A stretch of DNA of 64,000 nucleotides from Sorangium cellulosum So ce56 (GTDB lineage Bacteria > Myxococcota_A > Polyangia > Polyangiales > Polyangiaceae), in contig NC_010162.1 in the NCBI RefSeq assembly GCF_000067165.1, positions 11,396,501 through 11,460,500 of the forward strand. The letters run 5' to 3'. The notes below the pieces were generated by a model. That model was not told the origin of the DNA, did no database searches, and worked only from the letters and a program-made list of their open reading frames with translations. Made by a program: the position numbers and the translations under genes. Positions 35,922 to 44,691 of this stretch are shown here, in pieces; positions within the stretch are counted from its first letter, which is position 1, and each line of letters starts with the position of its first letter.

Positions 35922-36440
35922 GCTTCGCGGCGACTACGGAAGGCGCCGCTTTTCCTTGGCGACGCGCACCACGGCAAGAGCCAGCCGGCAGGTAGGATCC
36001 GATGGACGGAAGAAACGTTCCGTGCGCGCCGCTGGGATCTGCGCGGGACCGCTGCAGGCGCCGGACAGGGGCGGCCGTCACGGAATCCATCAAGGCAGCG
36101 CTGATCACGATCGGCCGGCAACTGGCCGGCAACTGATCGCGATCACGACACGCGCGGCGCTGGCGACGATGCGACGCGTCGACAGCTCCTGAACGCGAGC
36201 CTTCCTGCGACCGGCGTCGGGCCAGCTCCCGCGCCCGAACGGCTGCGCCAGCCGACGCAGGCGGAGAAGAACGCGAACAAGGCCCAGCGGCAGCCCAGTG
36301 GATATACAAGATCCTGCAAGGGGTGAGGCGAGAGCCATCGCGTGAAACCGCCGTATTCCGCAGCCTTTCGAGAGGAGATGGCGCAACGTGCGCCCGGACC
36401 GCCCGTTGCCACGGCCGCCGCGGGGTGGCAGCCTCGGCGC
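35922..36440. other. Intergenic region between the helicase operon and the GNAT gene
   Basis: About 520 bases between divergent genes. Besides the inverted repeat at 36102-36145 and its internal 11-bp direct repeat, I see no gene or RNA. The GNAT frame is open from 36342 but its first part is not GNAT-like. Confidence 0.45.
36102..36145. promoter_or_regulatory. Long inverted repeat, candidate upstream activator site
   Basis: Arms TGATCACGATC (36102-36112) and GATCGCGATCA (36135-36145) are reverse complements with one mismatch, separated by 22 bases made of two copies of GGCCGGCAACT. It lies about 210 bp upstream of the predicted sigma54 start site, within the range of enhancer sites for AAA+ activators. 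It may instead serve the unlinked gene on the other side. Confidence 0.45.
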
Positions 36441-36932
36441 ATGTCCATCCGTCCCGCCGCCGACGTCGACGCCGCGGCGATCGCCGTCGTGCATGTCGCC
36501 GCGTGGAAGGCCGCCTACCGCGGCCTGATGCCCGACACCGTGCTCGACGGGCTCACCATCGAGGCTCGGACGCAACGCTGGCAACGAAACTTCGCCGAGC
36601 CCTTGCCCGGATCACGCACCACCGTGCTCGAGCGCGACGCTCGCGTCGTGGCCTTCGCCAGCGCCGGGCCAAGCCGCGACGACCCGCGCCACGGCGAGCT
36701 CTACGCCCTCTATGCGCACCCCGACGCCTGGGGGACCGGCGCCGGGCGCACGCTCATCGTCGACGCGCTCGCCTGGCTCTCGGCGGGAGGCTTCCCGCGG
36801 GCGGAGCTCTGGGTCCTGCGCGGCAACGTGCGCGCGATCCGGTTCTACGAGCGCGCGGGCTTCGCGCTCGACGGCGGCGCGAAGACCAGCGACGGCCTCG
36901 ACGAGCTCCGGATGTCCCGCGCGCTCGCCTGA
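36441..36932 (+). CDS. GNAT-family N-acetyltransferase
   Basis: 163 residues from the ATG at 36441, where the GNAT homology begins (I-R-P-A-x-x-x-D). The acetyl-CoA-binding part has L-Y-A-L-Y-A-H-P-D-A-W-G-T-G-A-G-R-T-L, the Q/RxxGxG/A site in the form W-G-T-G-A-G, and the C-terminal N-V-R-A-I-R-F-Y-E-R-A-G-F helix typical of the RimI/GNAT fold. In-frame ATGs at 36342 and 36378 would add 33 or 21 residues of no recognisable type. Substrate is unknown; small-molecule or antibiotic acetylation is common for such stand-alone enzymes. The gene's stop codon lies inside the first unit of an 18-bp tandem repeat. Confidence 0.85.
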   Translation: MSIRPAADVDAAAIAVVHVAAWKAAYRGLMPDTVLDGLTIEARTQRWQRNFAEPLPGSRTTVLERDARVVAFASAGPSRDDPRHGELYALYAHPDAWGTGAGRTLIVDALAWLSAGGFPRAELWVLRGNVRAIRFYERAGFALDGGAKTSDGLDELRMSRALA

Positions 36933-36981
36933 ACGGCTCCCCACGCCTGAACGGCTCGCCACGCCTGAACGGCTCCCCACC
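36928..36981. repeat. Three copies of an 18-bp tandem repeat
   Basis: The unit CCTGAACGGCTCCCCACG is present three times end to end, with one or two base differences. The GNAT stop codon (36930-36932) is in the first unit. The repeats lie in the short gap in front of the convergent epimerase gene. Confidence 0.9.
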
Positions 36982-37014
36982 CGGCTCCGGTGACTCGATG
37001 GGAGGGTACGCTCC

Positions 37015-38019
37015 CTAGGCCCGCCGCTCGAAGTCGTCCTCGCGGGTGTAGTCGACGGAGGGCAGCCCTGCGCGCAGCTCGGCGTGAACGGTCCGCTCCA
37101 GGCCCTCCGGCGCCGTGACCGGCTCGATGAAGCCCAGCTCCCGCCGGATCCGGCCGCTGTCGAGGCGTACGTGGTGCTCGAAGCGGGCCTCGGGGGGCAA
37201 TTCCTCGATGGCGGGGCGCGCCCAGGCCTGCTCGCTCGCCGGAGCCACGGCGACCTCGCCCCTCCAACCGACGACGCGCGCGATCCGCTCGATCCACACG
37301 CGCTCCGAGCAGTCCTCGGGCTCGGCCACGTTGTACACGCGCCCGGGCGCGCCCCGCAGGACCACGCACGCGATCGCCTCGGCGACGTTCTCCACGTACG
37401 ACCTCGAGTTCATCCAGGCCGCGCCGGCCGCGTGCAGCCAGATCGCTCGGCGCCCGTCCACCATCCGCCGCAGGTAGCCGGCGAGCCGCCGGTCCGGATC
37501 GCCCGGGCCGTAGACCATCGGCAGCCGCACCACGCTCGCCCCGGCGGCGAGGTAGGCCTCCTCGGCCGGGATCTTGTCGTAGTCGTCGAGCCAACAGCGA
37601 GGGTCGGAGGCGGGTCGAGGCGAGGCGCCGCGGTAGGGGAACAGGCATGTTCGCAGAGGGGCTTGCTCGTCGCAGAGCGTATGTTCTGGCGGCCCGGCCT
37701 CCCGGCCGAGCAGGCGGCCGAAGACCCGGTACACGCTGCCGCTGCTCACCGCCACGAGGCGCGGGGCGACGCTCCTCAGGACATCGAGCACGCCGCGCGC
37801 GTCCGCGCCGTTGCGGGGCATCATGTCGAGTGCCACGTCGACCCCGAGTCGCTCGAGCCGATCGCGGTGCCGGGCGATCTCGGCGCGGTCACCGCGCAAC
37901 GTAGTCGGTGAGACGCCTCCGGTCTGCCCGCGCTCGTAGGTCCAGACGTCGTGCCCGCGCAGGGCGTGCACGACGCGAGCCCCAATGAAGCCGGTGCCTC
38001 CGAGGATCAAGACCCGCAC
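37015..38019 (-). CDS. NAD-dependent epimerase/dehydratase (extended SDR)
   Basis: 334 residues from the GTG at 38019, chosen because AGGAGG stands six bases in front and the protein then begins directly with the Rossmann strand V-L-I-L-G-G-T-G-F-I-G. The longer frame from 38133 adds 38 residues with no homology. The SDR active-site S is in V-S-S-G-S-V-Y, and a Y-x-K-like D-D-Y-D-K follows near 148. R-L-P-M-V-Y-G-P-G-D-P-D-R-R is the usual substrate-domain block. It probably acts on a nucleotide sugar. Divergent from the aldose-1-epimerase gene, with which it may share a promoter region. Confidence 0.88.
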   Translation of the reverse strand: MRVLILGGTGFIGARVVHALRGHDVWTYERGQTGGVSPTTLRGDRAEIARHRDRLERLGVDVALDMMPRNGADARGVLDVLRSVAPRLVAVSSGSVYRVFGRLLGREAGPPEHTLCDEQAPLRTCLFPYRGASPRPASDPRCWLDDYDKIPAEEAYLAAGASVVRLPMVYGPGDPDRRLAGYLRRMVDGRRAIWLHAAGAAWMNSRSYVENVAEAIACVVLRGAPGRVYNVAEPEDCSERVWIERIARVVGWRGEVAVAPASEQAWARPAIEELPPEARFEHHVRLDSGRIRRELGFIEPVTAPEGLERTVHAELRAGLPSVDYTREDDFERRA

Positions 38020-38227
38020 GTTAACCCTCCTGCCGCCTTGGATGAGCCCAGAATCCGGATCCCCGAGCGGCCACGCCACATCGATCGTCGAGGTACCCTG
38101 GAAGACGCTGAAGACGCCGCCGGAGCGTAGCACGGCGCTCGGCCCCGCCGACCGGTCGTCGGGCCCGCAGGCGGGGCCGGCCCTGGACTTCGGGGCTCGC
38201 GACGTCTAGGCTGGCGGCCGATCGGCG

Positions 38228-39217
38228 ATGAACATCCGGCGGACGACGATCGGCACCACCGCGGGGCACGCCGGGCAAGGCCCCACCCGCGTCGATGCGT
38301 ACTCGCTCGACACGGAGAAGGGGCTCGCCGTGACCGTGTGGACCTACGGGGCGACGCTCGTCGAGCTGCTCGTCCCCGATCGCGACGGCCGGGTCGACAA
38401 CGTCGTCGTTCGCCTCCCGGACCTCGAGAGCTACGAGGATCGATCGAAGAACCCTTACATCGGGTCCACGCTCGGCCGCTTCGCGCGCGCCGTCGCGGGG
38501 GGGCGGTTCGAGCTCGACGGGGTCGAGCACCAGCTCGATCGCAACTACGGCCGGCATCACTTCCACGGGGGAAGCATCGGGTTCGATCGATTCGTGTGGA
38601 GCGCCGACGCCGAGCGCCGCCAGGGCGAGCTCGCGCTCCGGCTCCGGCTCGAGCGCCCCGACGGCGACCAGGGTTACCCCGGCGCGCTGTCGGCCGAGGT
38701 CACCTATCGAGTCGACGGCGACGGTCGGCTCACGCTCGACTATCGGGCGACCACCACGGCGAGCACCATCGTGGCGTTCACCAATCACGCCTTCTGGAAC
38801 CTCGCCGGCTCGGGCACCATCGACGATCACCGGCTCGCGCTCAACGCGGCGCGCGTCCTCGCGTGCGACGAAGAGCTGATCCCGCGGGGCCCGCCCGCCG
38901 GCGTCGCCGGTACGCGGCTCGATTACCGGGCGCCGCGGCAGATCGGCGATGCGCGGATCGACGACTGCTTCGTGCTCGACGATCCGACGTGGGCCGCGGA
39001 GCTCTTCGAGCCCTCGACCGGCCGGCGAATGCGGGTCGTCACCGATCAGCCGGGGCTCGCGGTCTACTCGGGCGACGGCCTCGCCGGGCCACGCGCGGGG
39101 CTGTGCCTGCAGACAGGCGCCTTCCCCGACGCGCCCAACCGCGCTGATTTCCCCTCGGCGCGGCTCGATCCCGGGATGACCCATCGCCACTCCACGACCC
39201 ACGCGTTCTCGAGGTGA
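38228..39217 (+). CDS. Aldose 1-epimerase homologue (GalM fold), catalytic Glu apparently replaced by Gln
   Basis: 329 residues. The family blocks are present: W-x-Y-G-A-T-L-V-E-L near 38, N-P-Y-I-G-S-T-L-G-R-F-A-R near 78, H-F-H-G-G near 115, F-T-N-H-A-F-W-N-L near 182 (both catalytic His positions), and I-D-D-C-F near 242. At the end the usual L-E-T-Q-x-x-P-D-A-x-N block reads L-Q295-T-G-A-F-P-D-A-P-N, so the Glu that acts as catalytic base in GalM looks changed to Gln. The fold is therefore secure but activity is doubtful. The BtpA-family gene starts 9 bp later, so these form an operon. Confidence 0.88.
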   Translation: MNIRRTTIGTTAGHAGQGPTRVDAYSLDTEKGLAVTVWTYGATLVELLVPDRDGRVDNVVVRLPDLESYEDRSKNPYIGSTLGRFARAVAGGRFELDGVEHQLDRNYGRHHFHGGSIGFDRFVWSADAERRQGELALRLRLERPDGDQGYPGALSAEVTYRVDGDGRLTLDYRATTTASTIVAFTNHAFWNLAGSGTIDDHRLALNAARVLACDEELIPRGPPAGVAGTRLDYRAPRQIGDARIDDCFVLDDPTWAAELFEPSTGRRMRVVTDQPGLAVYSGDGLAGPRAGLCLQTGAFPDAPNRADFPSARLDPGMTHRHSTTHAFSR

Positions 39218-39226
39218 ACGGCCATC

Positions 39227-40033
39227 ATGCGGACCTTCGCGACCCTCGGACGACGGAAGGCCGTGCTGGGCATGATCCACCTGGCCCCGCTGCCCGGCAC
39301 GCCCTTCCACGAGAAAGGCAGCTTCGAGCGGACGCTCGATGTCGCGGTCCAGTCGGCGATCGCCCTGAGCGAGGGCGGCGCGGACGGGTGCCTGGTGCAG
39401 ACCGTCGAGCGCGTCTACGGCGTCAAGGACGAGTCCGATCCGGCGCGCACGACCGCGATGGGGCTGATCGTCGACGCGATCGGGCGCGCCACGGGCGACG
39501 ATTTCCAGATCGGCGTGCAGCTGATGCGGAACGCGATCCGGGCGTCGCTCGCGGTGGCGAAGGTGGCGCGGGGGAGCTTCGTCCGCGCCGGAGCGCTGGT
39601 GGGCGCCACGCTCACCGAGCACGGCCTTGTCGAGGCCAACCCGCTCGAGGTGATGGAGTACCGCGACAAGATCGACGCGTGGGGCGTGAAGATCATCGCC
39701 GACGTGGCGTCGACGCAGTTCACGTGGCTCGGCGGGGCGAAGCCCGTTGCAGAGGTGGCGAGGCGCGCGAAGCACGTCGGCGCGGACGCCGTGTCGCTGG
39801 GCGACCCGGACGAGGCGAAGACGCTCGCGATGATCGCGTCCGTGCGGGCGGCCGCGCCCGATCTGCCGATCCTCCTCGCGGGCCACACGAACCACGCGAA
39901 CGCGGCGAGGTTGATGGCGGCGGCCGACGGGGCCTTCGTGGGGGCCTGCCTCGAGCAGGGCGGGTGGGGCGGCCGGATCGATCGGGACCGGGTCGCGGCG
40001 TACGTGGAGATCGTCCGCGGGCTGGAGCGTTGA
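39227..40033 (+). CDS. BtpA/SgcQ-family TIM-barrel protein
   Basis: 268 residues, beginning K-A-V-L-G-M-I-H-L-A-P-L-P-G-T-P near 11, the BtpA/SgcQ family opening. It continues with G-A-D-G-C-L-V-Q, G-V-Q-L-M-R-N and D-V-A-S-T-Q-F, and a C-terminal phosphate-binding-like G-A-F-V-G-A-C-L. Length is normal for the family. Members are found with sugar-metabolism and phosphotransferase genes and in photosystem I biogenesis in cyanobacteria; the exact reaction is not settled. Its stop overlaps the start of the SIS gene (TGATG), so the two are translated together, which points to a sugar-phosphate pathway. Confidence 0.9.
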   Translation: MRTFATLGRRKAVLGMIHLAPLPGTPFHEKGSFERTLDVAVQSAIALSEGGADGCLVQTVERVYGVKDESDPARTTAMGLIVDAIGRATGDDFQIGVQLMRNAIRASLAVAKVARGSFVRAGALVGATLTEHGLVEANPLEVMEYRDKIDAWGVKIIADVASTQFTWLGGAKPVAEVARRAKHVGADAVSLGDPDEAKTLAMIASVRAAAPDLPILLAGHTNHANAARLMAAADGAFVGACLEQGGWGGRIDRDRVAAYVEIVRGLER

Positions 40034-41124
40034 TGGGAACGGCGGCGCAGGCGACGACGAGGGAGATCGAGCCGGCCGTGATGGCCCGCGAGATCCAGGC
40101 GCTGGCGAGCGATCTGCGCGCCCTCGCGGGCCCGCTCGAAGAGCAGGTGCGCGCCCTGCTCTCGCCCCCGGCGTGGGCGTCGATCGACGAGGTTTACCTC
40201 GTGGGGAGCGGGGACTCCCACCACGCCGCGTGCGCCGCCGAGATGGCCTTCGAGGAGATCGGCGGGGTCGCCTGCGCGGCGATGAGCTCGCAGCGCTTCC
40301 TGGAGTACGGCGGCGCGCGGATGCGCCGGCGCTCGCCGCAGAGAGCGCTGGTGATCGCGACCTCCGCCTCGGGGGGCACCCCGCGCGTGATCCAGGCCGT
40401 GGAGCGCGCCAGGGAGGGCGGGGCGGCGACGATCGCGCTGACCTGCACGGCGGACAGCGCCGTGACCCGGGCCGCCGATCGCGCCGTCGTGGCCACGCTG
40501 CCGGAAAAGGAGCGCTCGCCGGGGATTCGCACGTACCAGGCCAGCCTGCTCGGGATGCTGCTGGTCGCGATCCGGCTGTCCGAGGCGCGGGGCGCCGCCG
40601 ACGCGGGCGCCCTCCGCCAGGAGATCGTCGCGCTTGCCGACGCCGTGGACGCCACGCGTCGCGCCGTCGAAGGACGGTGTCGCGAGGCCGCCGAGAGGGT
40701 CGCCGACGCCCCTGCCATGGTGATGCTGGGAAGCGGGCCGAGCCACGGCACCGCGCGCTTCGGCGCCGCGAAGATGGTGGAGGCGACCGGCCTCCTCACC
40801 GTCGGGGAAGACGTGGAGGAGTGGTGGCACGTCGAGCGGTTTGCCTATCCCGTCGACATGCCCCTCTTCGTCATCGCCCCTCCGGGGCGCGCCCACCGCC
40901 GGGCGAGCGAGATCGCGGAGGCGGCGCGAGGCCTCGGGAGGCGGGTGTTCGCGGTCGTGCACGAGGCCGACACCGAGGTGTCGAGGCACGCGATCCTCAC
41001 GTTGCCCGTGGCGGGCGAGGCGCGCGAGGCGTTCTCGCCGCTGCTCTATCACCTCTTCGCCGGCTACGTGGCCTCCCATGTCGCGGAGCGGCTGGGTCGA
41101 TTGCCGTTCCAGAAGAAGCGGTGA
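40033..41124 (+). CDS. SIS-domain sugar-phosphate isomerase/deaminase-like protein
   Basis: 363 residues with two SIS domains. The first has V-Y-L-V-G-S-G-D-S-H-H-A-A near 55 and A-T-S-A-S-G-G-T-P-R near 115; the second has V-M-L-G-S-G-P-S-H-G-T-A near 235 and V-E-E-W-W-H-V-E near 270. This is the layout of GlmS C-terminal-like and FrlB/AgaS-like enzymes that isomerise or deglycate amino sugars. There is no N-terminal glutaminase domain, so it is not a complete GlmS. It is coupled to the BtpA-family gene and 14 bp from the GNAT-like gene. Substrate unknown. Confidence 0.88.
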   Translation: MGTAAQATTREIEPAVMAREIQALASDLRALAGPLEEQVRALLSPPAWASIDEVYLVGSGDSHHAACAAEMAFEEIGGVACAAMSSQRFLEYGGARMRRRSPQRALVIATSASGGTPRVIQAVERAREGGAATIALTCTADSAVTRAADRAVVATLPEKERSPGIRTYQASLLGMLLVAIRLSEARGAADAGALRQEIVALADAVDATRRAVEGRCREAAERVADAPAMVMLGSGPSHGTARFGAAKMVEATGLLTVGEDVEEWWHVERFAYPVDMPLFVIAPPGRAHRRASEIAEAARGLGRRVFAVVHEADTEVSRHAILTLPVAGEAREAFSPLLYHLFAGYVASHVAERLGRLPFQKKR

Positions 41125-41138
41125 ACGAGGGACATGCA

Positions 41139-41651
41139 GTGACCGAGAACGCGTCTCCGCAGGGATCGTGGGAGGTCGCCTCGAACGCGGAGGAGGTCCA
41201 CGCGCTCCTCTGCGCCAGCGACGCCCACCACGCGACGCCCGAGAACCCGGCGCCCGCGCGGCGCGTGGAGACGACGCGGCGGCGCGTGCAGGCAGGCTCG
41301 GTGCACCTCCTGCGGCAGGGGGCGGAGGCGATCGCCATGTTCACGCTGACGTGGGAGCCGCCGTTCGAGGCCGACCTCGCGATCTTCCCGCCCGCGGGGA
41401 AGCCCGCGTATCTATCGCGCCTCGTCGTCCACCCCGCGGGGCTGGCGAAAGGCTCCCTCGCCGGCGCCCGCTGCCTCCGGAGGGCGGTCGAGCTGGCGGC
41501 GGCGGGCGGGGCCGACGTGCTGCGCTCGGAGGCGAACCCGGATCTGGCGCAGGTGCGGGCGTTGCTCGGGATGTTCGGCTTCGAGGAGCACGGCCGGGCG
41601 CAGTCGGAGGACGGGCGGCGCCGCGTGTACCTGCAAAAGGTCCTGCGCTGA
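41139..41651 (+). CDS. GNAT-like acetyltransferase
   Basis: 170 residues from the GTG at 41139, which has GAGGGA seven bases in front; a GTG at 41121 overlapping the SIS stop is also possible. The acetyl-CoA part has L-S-R-L-V-V-H-P-A-G-L-A-K-G-S-L near 90 and a C-terminal L-L-G-M-F-G-F-E-E-H-G, the usual end of a small GNAT fold. Lies last in the GalM/BtpA/SIS operon, so it may acetylate an amino sugar made by the preceding enzymes; this is inference. Confidence 0.75.
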   Translation: MTENASPQGSWEVASNAEEVHALLCASDAHHATPENPAPARRVETTRRRVQAGSVHLLRQGAEAIAMFTLTWEPPFEADLAIFPPAGKPAYLSRLVVHPAGLAKGSLAGARCLRRAVELAAAGGADVLRSEANPDLAQVRALLGMFGFEEHGRAQSEDGRRRVYLQKVLR

Positions 41652-41668
41652 GCGGGCGCGCCCCGCGC

Positions 41669-42736
41669 TCAACGCCAGCTCCGCCCGCACACCGCCCGCA
41701 GATCCCAGGCCGCCGGCGAGTCGAGCGCGGCGAGCGGCGACGAAGGATCCAGGACCCCGGTCGAGCGCAGGATGAGGCTCGGCAACTGCCAGTCACGAGT
41801 GACCTGTCCCGTGGGCTCTTTCACCTCGAAGCCGACCGAGCCCAGTCCGCCGCGGCGCCCGGGGGAGATGTCGCGCGCCCACAGGAGCACCGTGGATCCC
41901 GGCAGGTGGGTCAACGCCGTCTCCAGCAGATCCAGCCAGACCTCGTCGCTCCTCGCCTCGCAGTCGAGGATCGTCGTCGGGGTCGGGTGGTCGTCCGGGT
42001 CCAGCGAGCGGTGGCCGACCAGATACCCGCACGGCGCCCCCTCCGCCTCCGCGGTGAGATAGAAATAGCGAGCCAAGGGGTTCTGGTGCCACCACGTGAT
42101 GTACTCCAGATCGCGCACATGACGCCGCACGCCGTCCGGTAACGGGACCTCCGCCGCGAGCGCGGCGATCGTCGGCGGGTGAGGCGCGCGGCTGGCGCGG
42201 ATGGAGACGCCGGACCGCGAACCCTGGAGGCCGCCCCCCTCCGCTTCCGGCCAGGAGCGAGCGTCGACGACGCGCCCTCCTCGCCTGGCGCTCGCGAGCG
42301 GCCACGGGCCGATGGCCTTCCACCCCTGCATCAGCAGGGCAGGGACCGCGAGGCCGTTCCCGAAATCCAGGAGCCACGGGATCCCGTCGGCGCGGAGCCG
42401 CGCGACCAGCTCATCGAGCATGCGCCCGAACAGGGGCCCGCCTCGCTGGTCGGGCGCCACCACGGCGTCGGCGAGGCAGGGCAGCACCACGCGATCGCCG
42501 CCGTTCGCCTCCCAGCAGGCCCCGAAGGCGCCGACCATCCCGGCCAGCTCGTCGCCGTCCCAGGCAAGCATGAGATAGCGATGATCGAGGTAGGGATTGC
42601 GGCCGTACTTCCAGTCCAGGTAGGCGGCGTTGAGGCTCGGCCCCCCGTTCCAGAGCAGCCGCTGGAAGTGGACGACGGCATCCCGGTCGCCCGGACGATA
42701 GGCCGTGATCCGACAGGGGCTCCGAGCGCCGCTCAT
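41669..42736 (-). CDS. GNAT/FemAB-like acyltransferase of the carrier-protein operon
   Basis: 355 residues. The N-terminal half is a GNAT domain with W-K-Y-G-R-N-P near 45, L-P-C-L-A-D-A-V-V-A-P-D-Q-R-G-G-P-L-F near 85 (acetyl-CoA loop) and a G-N-G-L-A-V helix. The second half also looks GNAT-like (Y-F-Y-L-T-A-E...G-Y-L-V-G), suggesting two tandem domains. Its start overlaps the stop of the acyl-carrier-protein gene (ATGA), and both follow the adenylating enzyme, so it may move an acyl or aminoacyl group from the carrier protein to an acceptor. This is inferred from context. Confidence 0.78.
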   Translation of the reverse strand: MSGARSPCRITAYRPGDRDAVVHFQRLLWNGGPSLNAAYLDWKYGRNPYLDHRYLMLAWDGDELAGMVGAFGACWEANGGDRVVLPCLADAVVAPDQRGGPLFGRMLDELVARLRADGIPWLLDFGNGLAVPALLMQGWKAIGPWPLASARRGGRVVDARSWPEAEGGGLQGSRSGVSIRASRAPHPPTIAALAAEVPLPDGVRRHVRDLEYITWWHQNPLARYFYLTAEAEGAPCGYLVGHRSLDPDDHPTPTTILDCEARSDEVWLDLLETALTHLPGSTVLLWARDISPGRRGGLGSVGFEVKEPTGQVTRDWQLPSLILRSTGVLDPSSPLAALDSPAAWDLRAVCGRSWR

Positions 42737-42993
42737 CGCCCCGGAGGACCCGCCTGCTTGCCCGCCACGAACGCCGCCATCCGGGCGGCCGTGCGGAAGT
42801 GCTCGAGATCCATGTCGCCGGCCTCGATCCTGATCCCGAAGCGATCTTCCAGGAGGACGAAGAGATCCATGAAAGCGGCGGAGTCGATCAGGCCGCTCTC
42901 GACGAGATCGACGTCCTCGCCCACGGGCCCGAGGTGAAGCGACTCGCGGAGGATCTGCTGGACGGCGGCGATCGACGGGGTTCGTTCCGACAT
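42733..42993 (-). CDS. Acyl/peptidyl carrier protein (discrete)
   Basis: 86 residues. The phosphopantetheine site is G-L-I-D-S-A-A-F near residues 35-42, with the modified Ser in D-S. The start ATG at 42993 lies 5 bp behind the adenylating-enzyme stop, and the stop overlaps the GNAT gene. It is likely the partner loaded by the adjacent adenylation enzyme. The in-frame sequence before 42993 is not carrier-like. Confidence 0.9.
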   Translation of the reverse strand: MSERTPSIAAVQQILRESLHLGPVGEDVDLVESGLIDSAAFMDLFVLLEDRFGIRIEAGDMDLEHFRTAARMAAFVAGKQAGPPGR

Positions 42994-42998
42994 GCGCG

Positions 42999-44567
42999 CT
43001 ACCTCTCCTCGAGAAACCGCCGCTCGAGCGCCCGATGATCGATCTTTCCGTTCGGGTTCTTGGGCAGCCCGTCGAGCGCGAGCCAGCGCGCCGGCAGCAT
43101 GTACGGGGGCAGGCAGCTCGAGAGCTCCGCGCGGAGCTCCGCCGGGCTGCGCGTGGCCCCGGGCATCGGGACGTACGCGGCGCAGATCCGCGCGCCCTCG
43201 AAGCCGTCGACGGGGACGGCGACGACCGCGCTCTCCGCGAGCCCGGCGATGCGCCCCAGCGCGACGGCGATCTCGTCGAGCTCGATGCGGCACCCGCGCG
43301 ACTTGATCTGCCGGTCGGCGCGGCCGTGGAAGTGGACGATCCCCGCCTCGTCGATCCTCGCGAGATCGCCTGTCCGGTAGAGGCGCTCGCCGGAGCCGGG
43401 GGGCGCCTCGACGAACGCCGATGCGGTCTTGTCCGGATCGCGGAAGTAGCCCGGGCTCAGGCCGACGCCGCCGATGTAGAGATCGCCGATCACCCCGGGC
43501 GCCACGGGGCGGCGATCCGCGTCGAGCACCGAGAGCCGCTTGCCGGGGACCGCCTCGCCGATGGGGATGGGCGCGTCGTCGTCGGGGACGCGCGGCACCG
43601 TGTACTGGCTGGCGGTGATCGTCGTCTCGGTGGGGCCGTACGTGTTCGTGAACGTCACGTGGGGCAGGCGCTCCATCCAGTAGCGAAGGGCCTTGGTCGG
43701 GAACACCTCACCATACCAGATCAGCCTTCGAAGCTCGGGGAAGTCGCCGTGGGCCACCACGTCTCTGCTCGCCATGCCGACAAGGACCGAAGGCACGGAG
43801 TCCCACTGCGTCAGCCTCGCGTCGCGGATGAACTCCGCCAGCGATCGCGGCAGGAGGTTGGCGCGCGCAGGGACGAGATGCAGCTCCGCGCCCGCGTGGA
43901 ACGCGCGGAAGATGTCCCAGAGCGCGGCGTCGAAATGCAGTGGTGAATGGCAGGAGACGCGATCGTCGGAGCCGACTCCGAAATGGGCAGTGGACCACGA
44001 GACGAAGTGGAGCACCGCCTCGTGGGTGAGGGGGACACCCTTCGGCTCCCCGGTCGAGCCCGACGTGAAGAGGATGACCGCCAGATCGTCCGGAGCAGCC
44101 CCCGGCGCCGGCCGCTCGGCGCGCGCAGCCGCGATGTCCTCGCCGAGGCGTATGACCTCGGAGACGGAGGCGTCCCCGAGCTCGTCGAGGCACCGCGCGG
44201 CGAGGCCGCCGCTCTCGGGGTGGATCACGAGCCGACAGGGCGCGAGCGTCCGGAGCATCCGGACCAGACGAGGGGCAGGGCTCGTCACGTCGAGCGGCGC
44301 GCAGACGGCCGCGGCCTTCAGGGTGCCGACGAGGGCGACGATCGCCTCGGCCGACTTGGGCGCGAGGAGCGCCACGCGGTCGCCCGGCCGCACGCCGCGG
44401 GCCACGAGCGCGCGCGCGAGCTCGTCGCTCCGGCGATCGAGCTCTCCATACGAGAGCCGCGCCGAGCCGTCGACGAGCGCAGTGGCGTCGGGGTGGTGCA
44501 GGTCCTCTTTCGACACCAGCTCTTCGAGACGTCGGATCGCGCCATTGGCCACCACGGCGCGATTCAA
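42999..44567 (-). CDS. Stand-alone amino-acid adenylation enzyme (NRPS A-domain type)
   Basis: 522 residues. Core motifs are intact: L-F-T-S-G-S-T-G-E-P-K-G (A3) near 172, N-T-Y-G-P-T-E-T-T (A5), L-Y-R-T-G-D-L-A-R (A7), G-R-A-D-R-Q-I-K-S-R-G (A8), and the final N-P-N-G-K-I-D-H (A10 lysine). The specificity loop starts F-D-A-A-L-W-D, so pocket residues 235/236/239 would be D, A and W; I cannot assign the substrate safely. The first codon appears to be TTG at 44567, with GTGs at 44555 and 44552 as alternatives. No condensation or thioesterase domain is attached; it likely loads the carrier protein encoded 5 bp downstream. Confidence 0.92.
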   Translation of the reverse strand: MNRAVVANGAIRRLEELVSKEDLHHPDATALVDGSARLSYGELDRRSDELARALVARGVRPGDRVALLAPKSAEAIVALVGTLKAAAVCAPLDVTSPAPRLVRMLRTLAPCRLVIHPESGGLAARCLDELGDASVSEVIRLGEDIAAARAERPAPGAAPDDLAVILFTSGSTGEPKGVPLTHEAVLHFVSWSTAHFGVGSDDRVSCHSPLHFDAALWDIFRAFHAGAELHLVPARANLLPRSLAEFIRDARLTQWDSVPSVLVGMASRDVVAHGDFPELRRLIWYGEVFPTKALRYWMERLPHVTFTNTYGPTETTITASQYTVPRVPDDDAPIPIGEAVPGKRLSVLDADRRPVAPGVIGDLYIGGVGLSPGYFRDPDKTASAFVEAPPGSGERLYRTGDLARIDEAGIVHFHGRADRQIKSRGCRIELDEIAVALGRIAGLAESAVVAVPVDGFEGARICAAYVPMPGATRSPAELRAELSSCLPPYMLPARWLALDGLPKNPNGKIDHRALERRFLEER

Positions 44568-44691
44568 TCAGGTCCAAAAGTGGCCGTCAACGCCGGGCAA
44601 CAGCCCCGGATCAGCGGCGCGGGGCCCGGGGCGCGAGCGTTGACGACCCCCAGGGGATGTGCTCCACTCAGCGCGCGAAGGGCGAGGGGCC
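44568..44691. other. Divergent intergenic region of the adenylation and FkbH operons
   Basis: 124 bases that must hold promoters for both operons. No clear -35/-10 or -24/-12 pair could be picked out by eye. Confidence 0.4.

Noticed and set aside
36928..36981. Short repeats as a CRISPR array
   Set aside because: Units are directly adjacent with no spacers and there are no cas genes.
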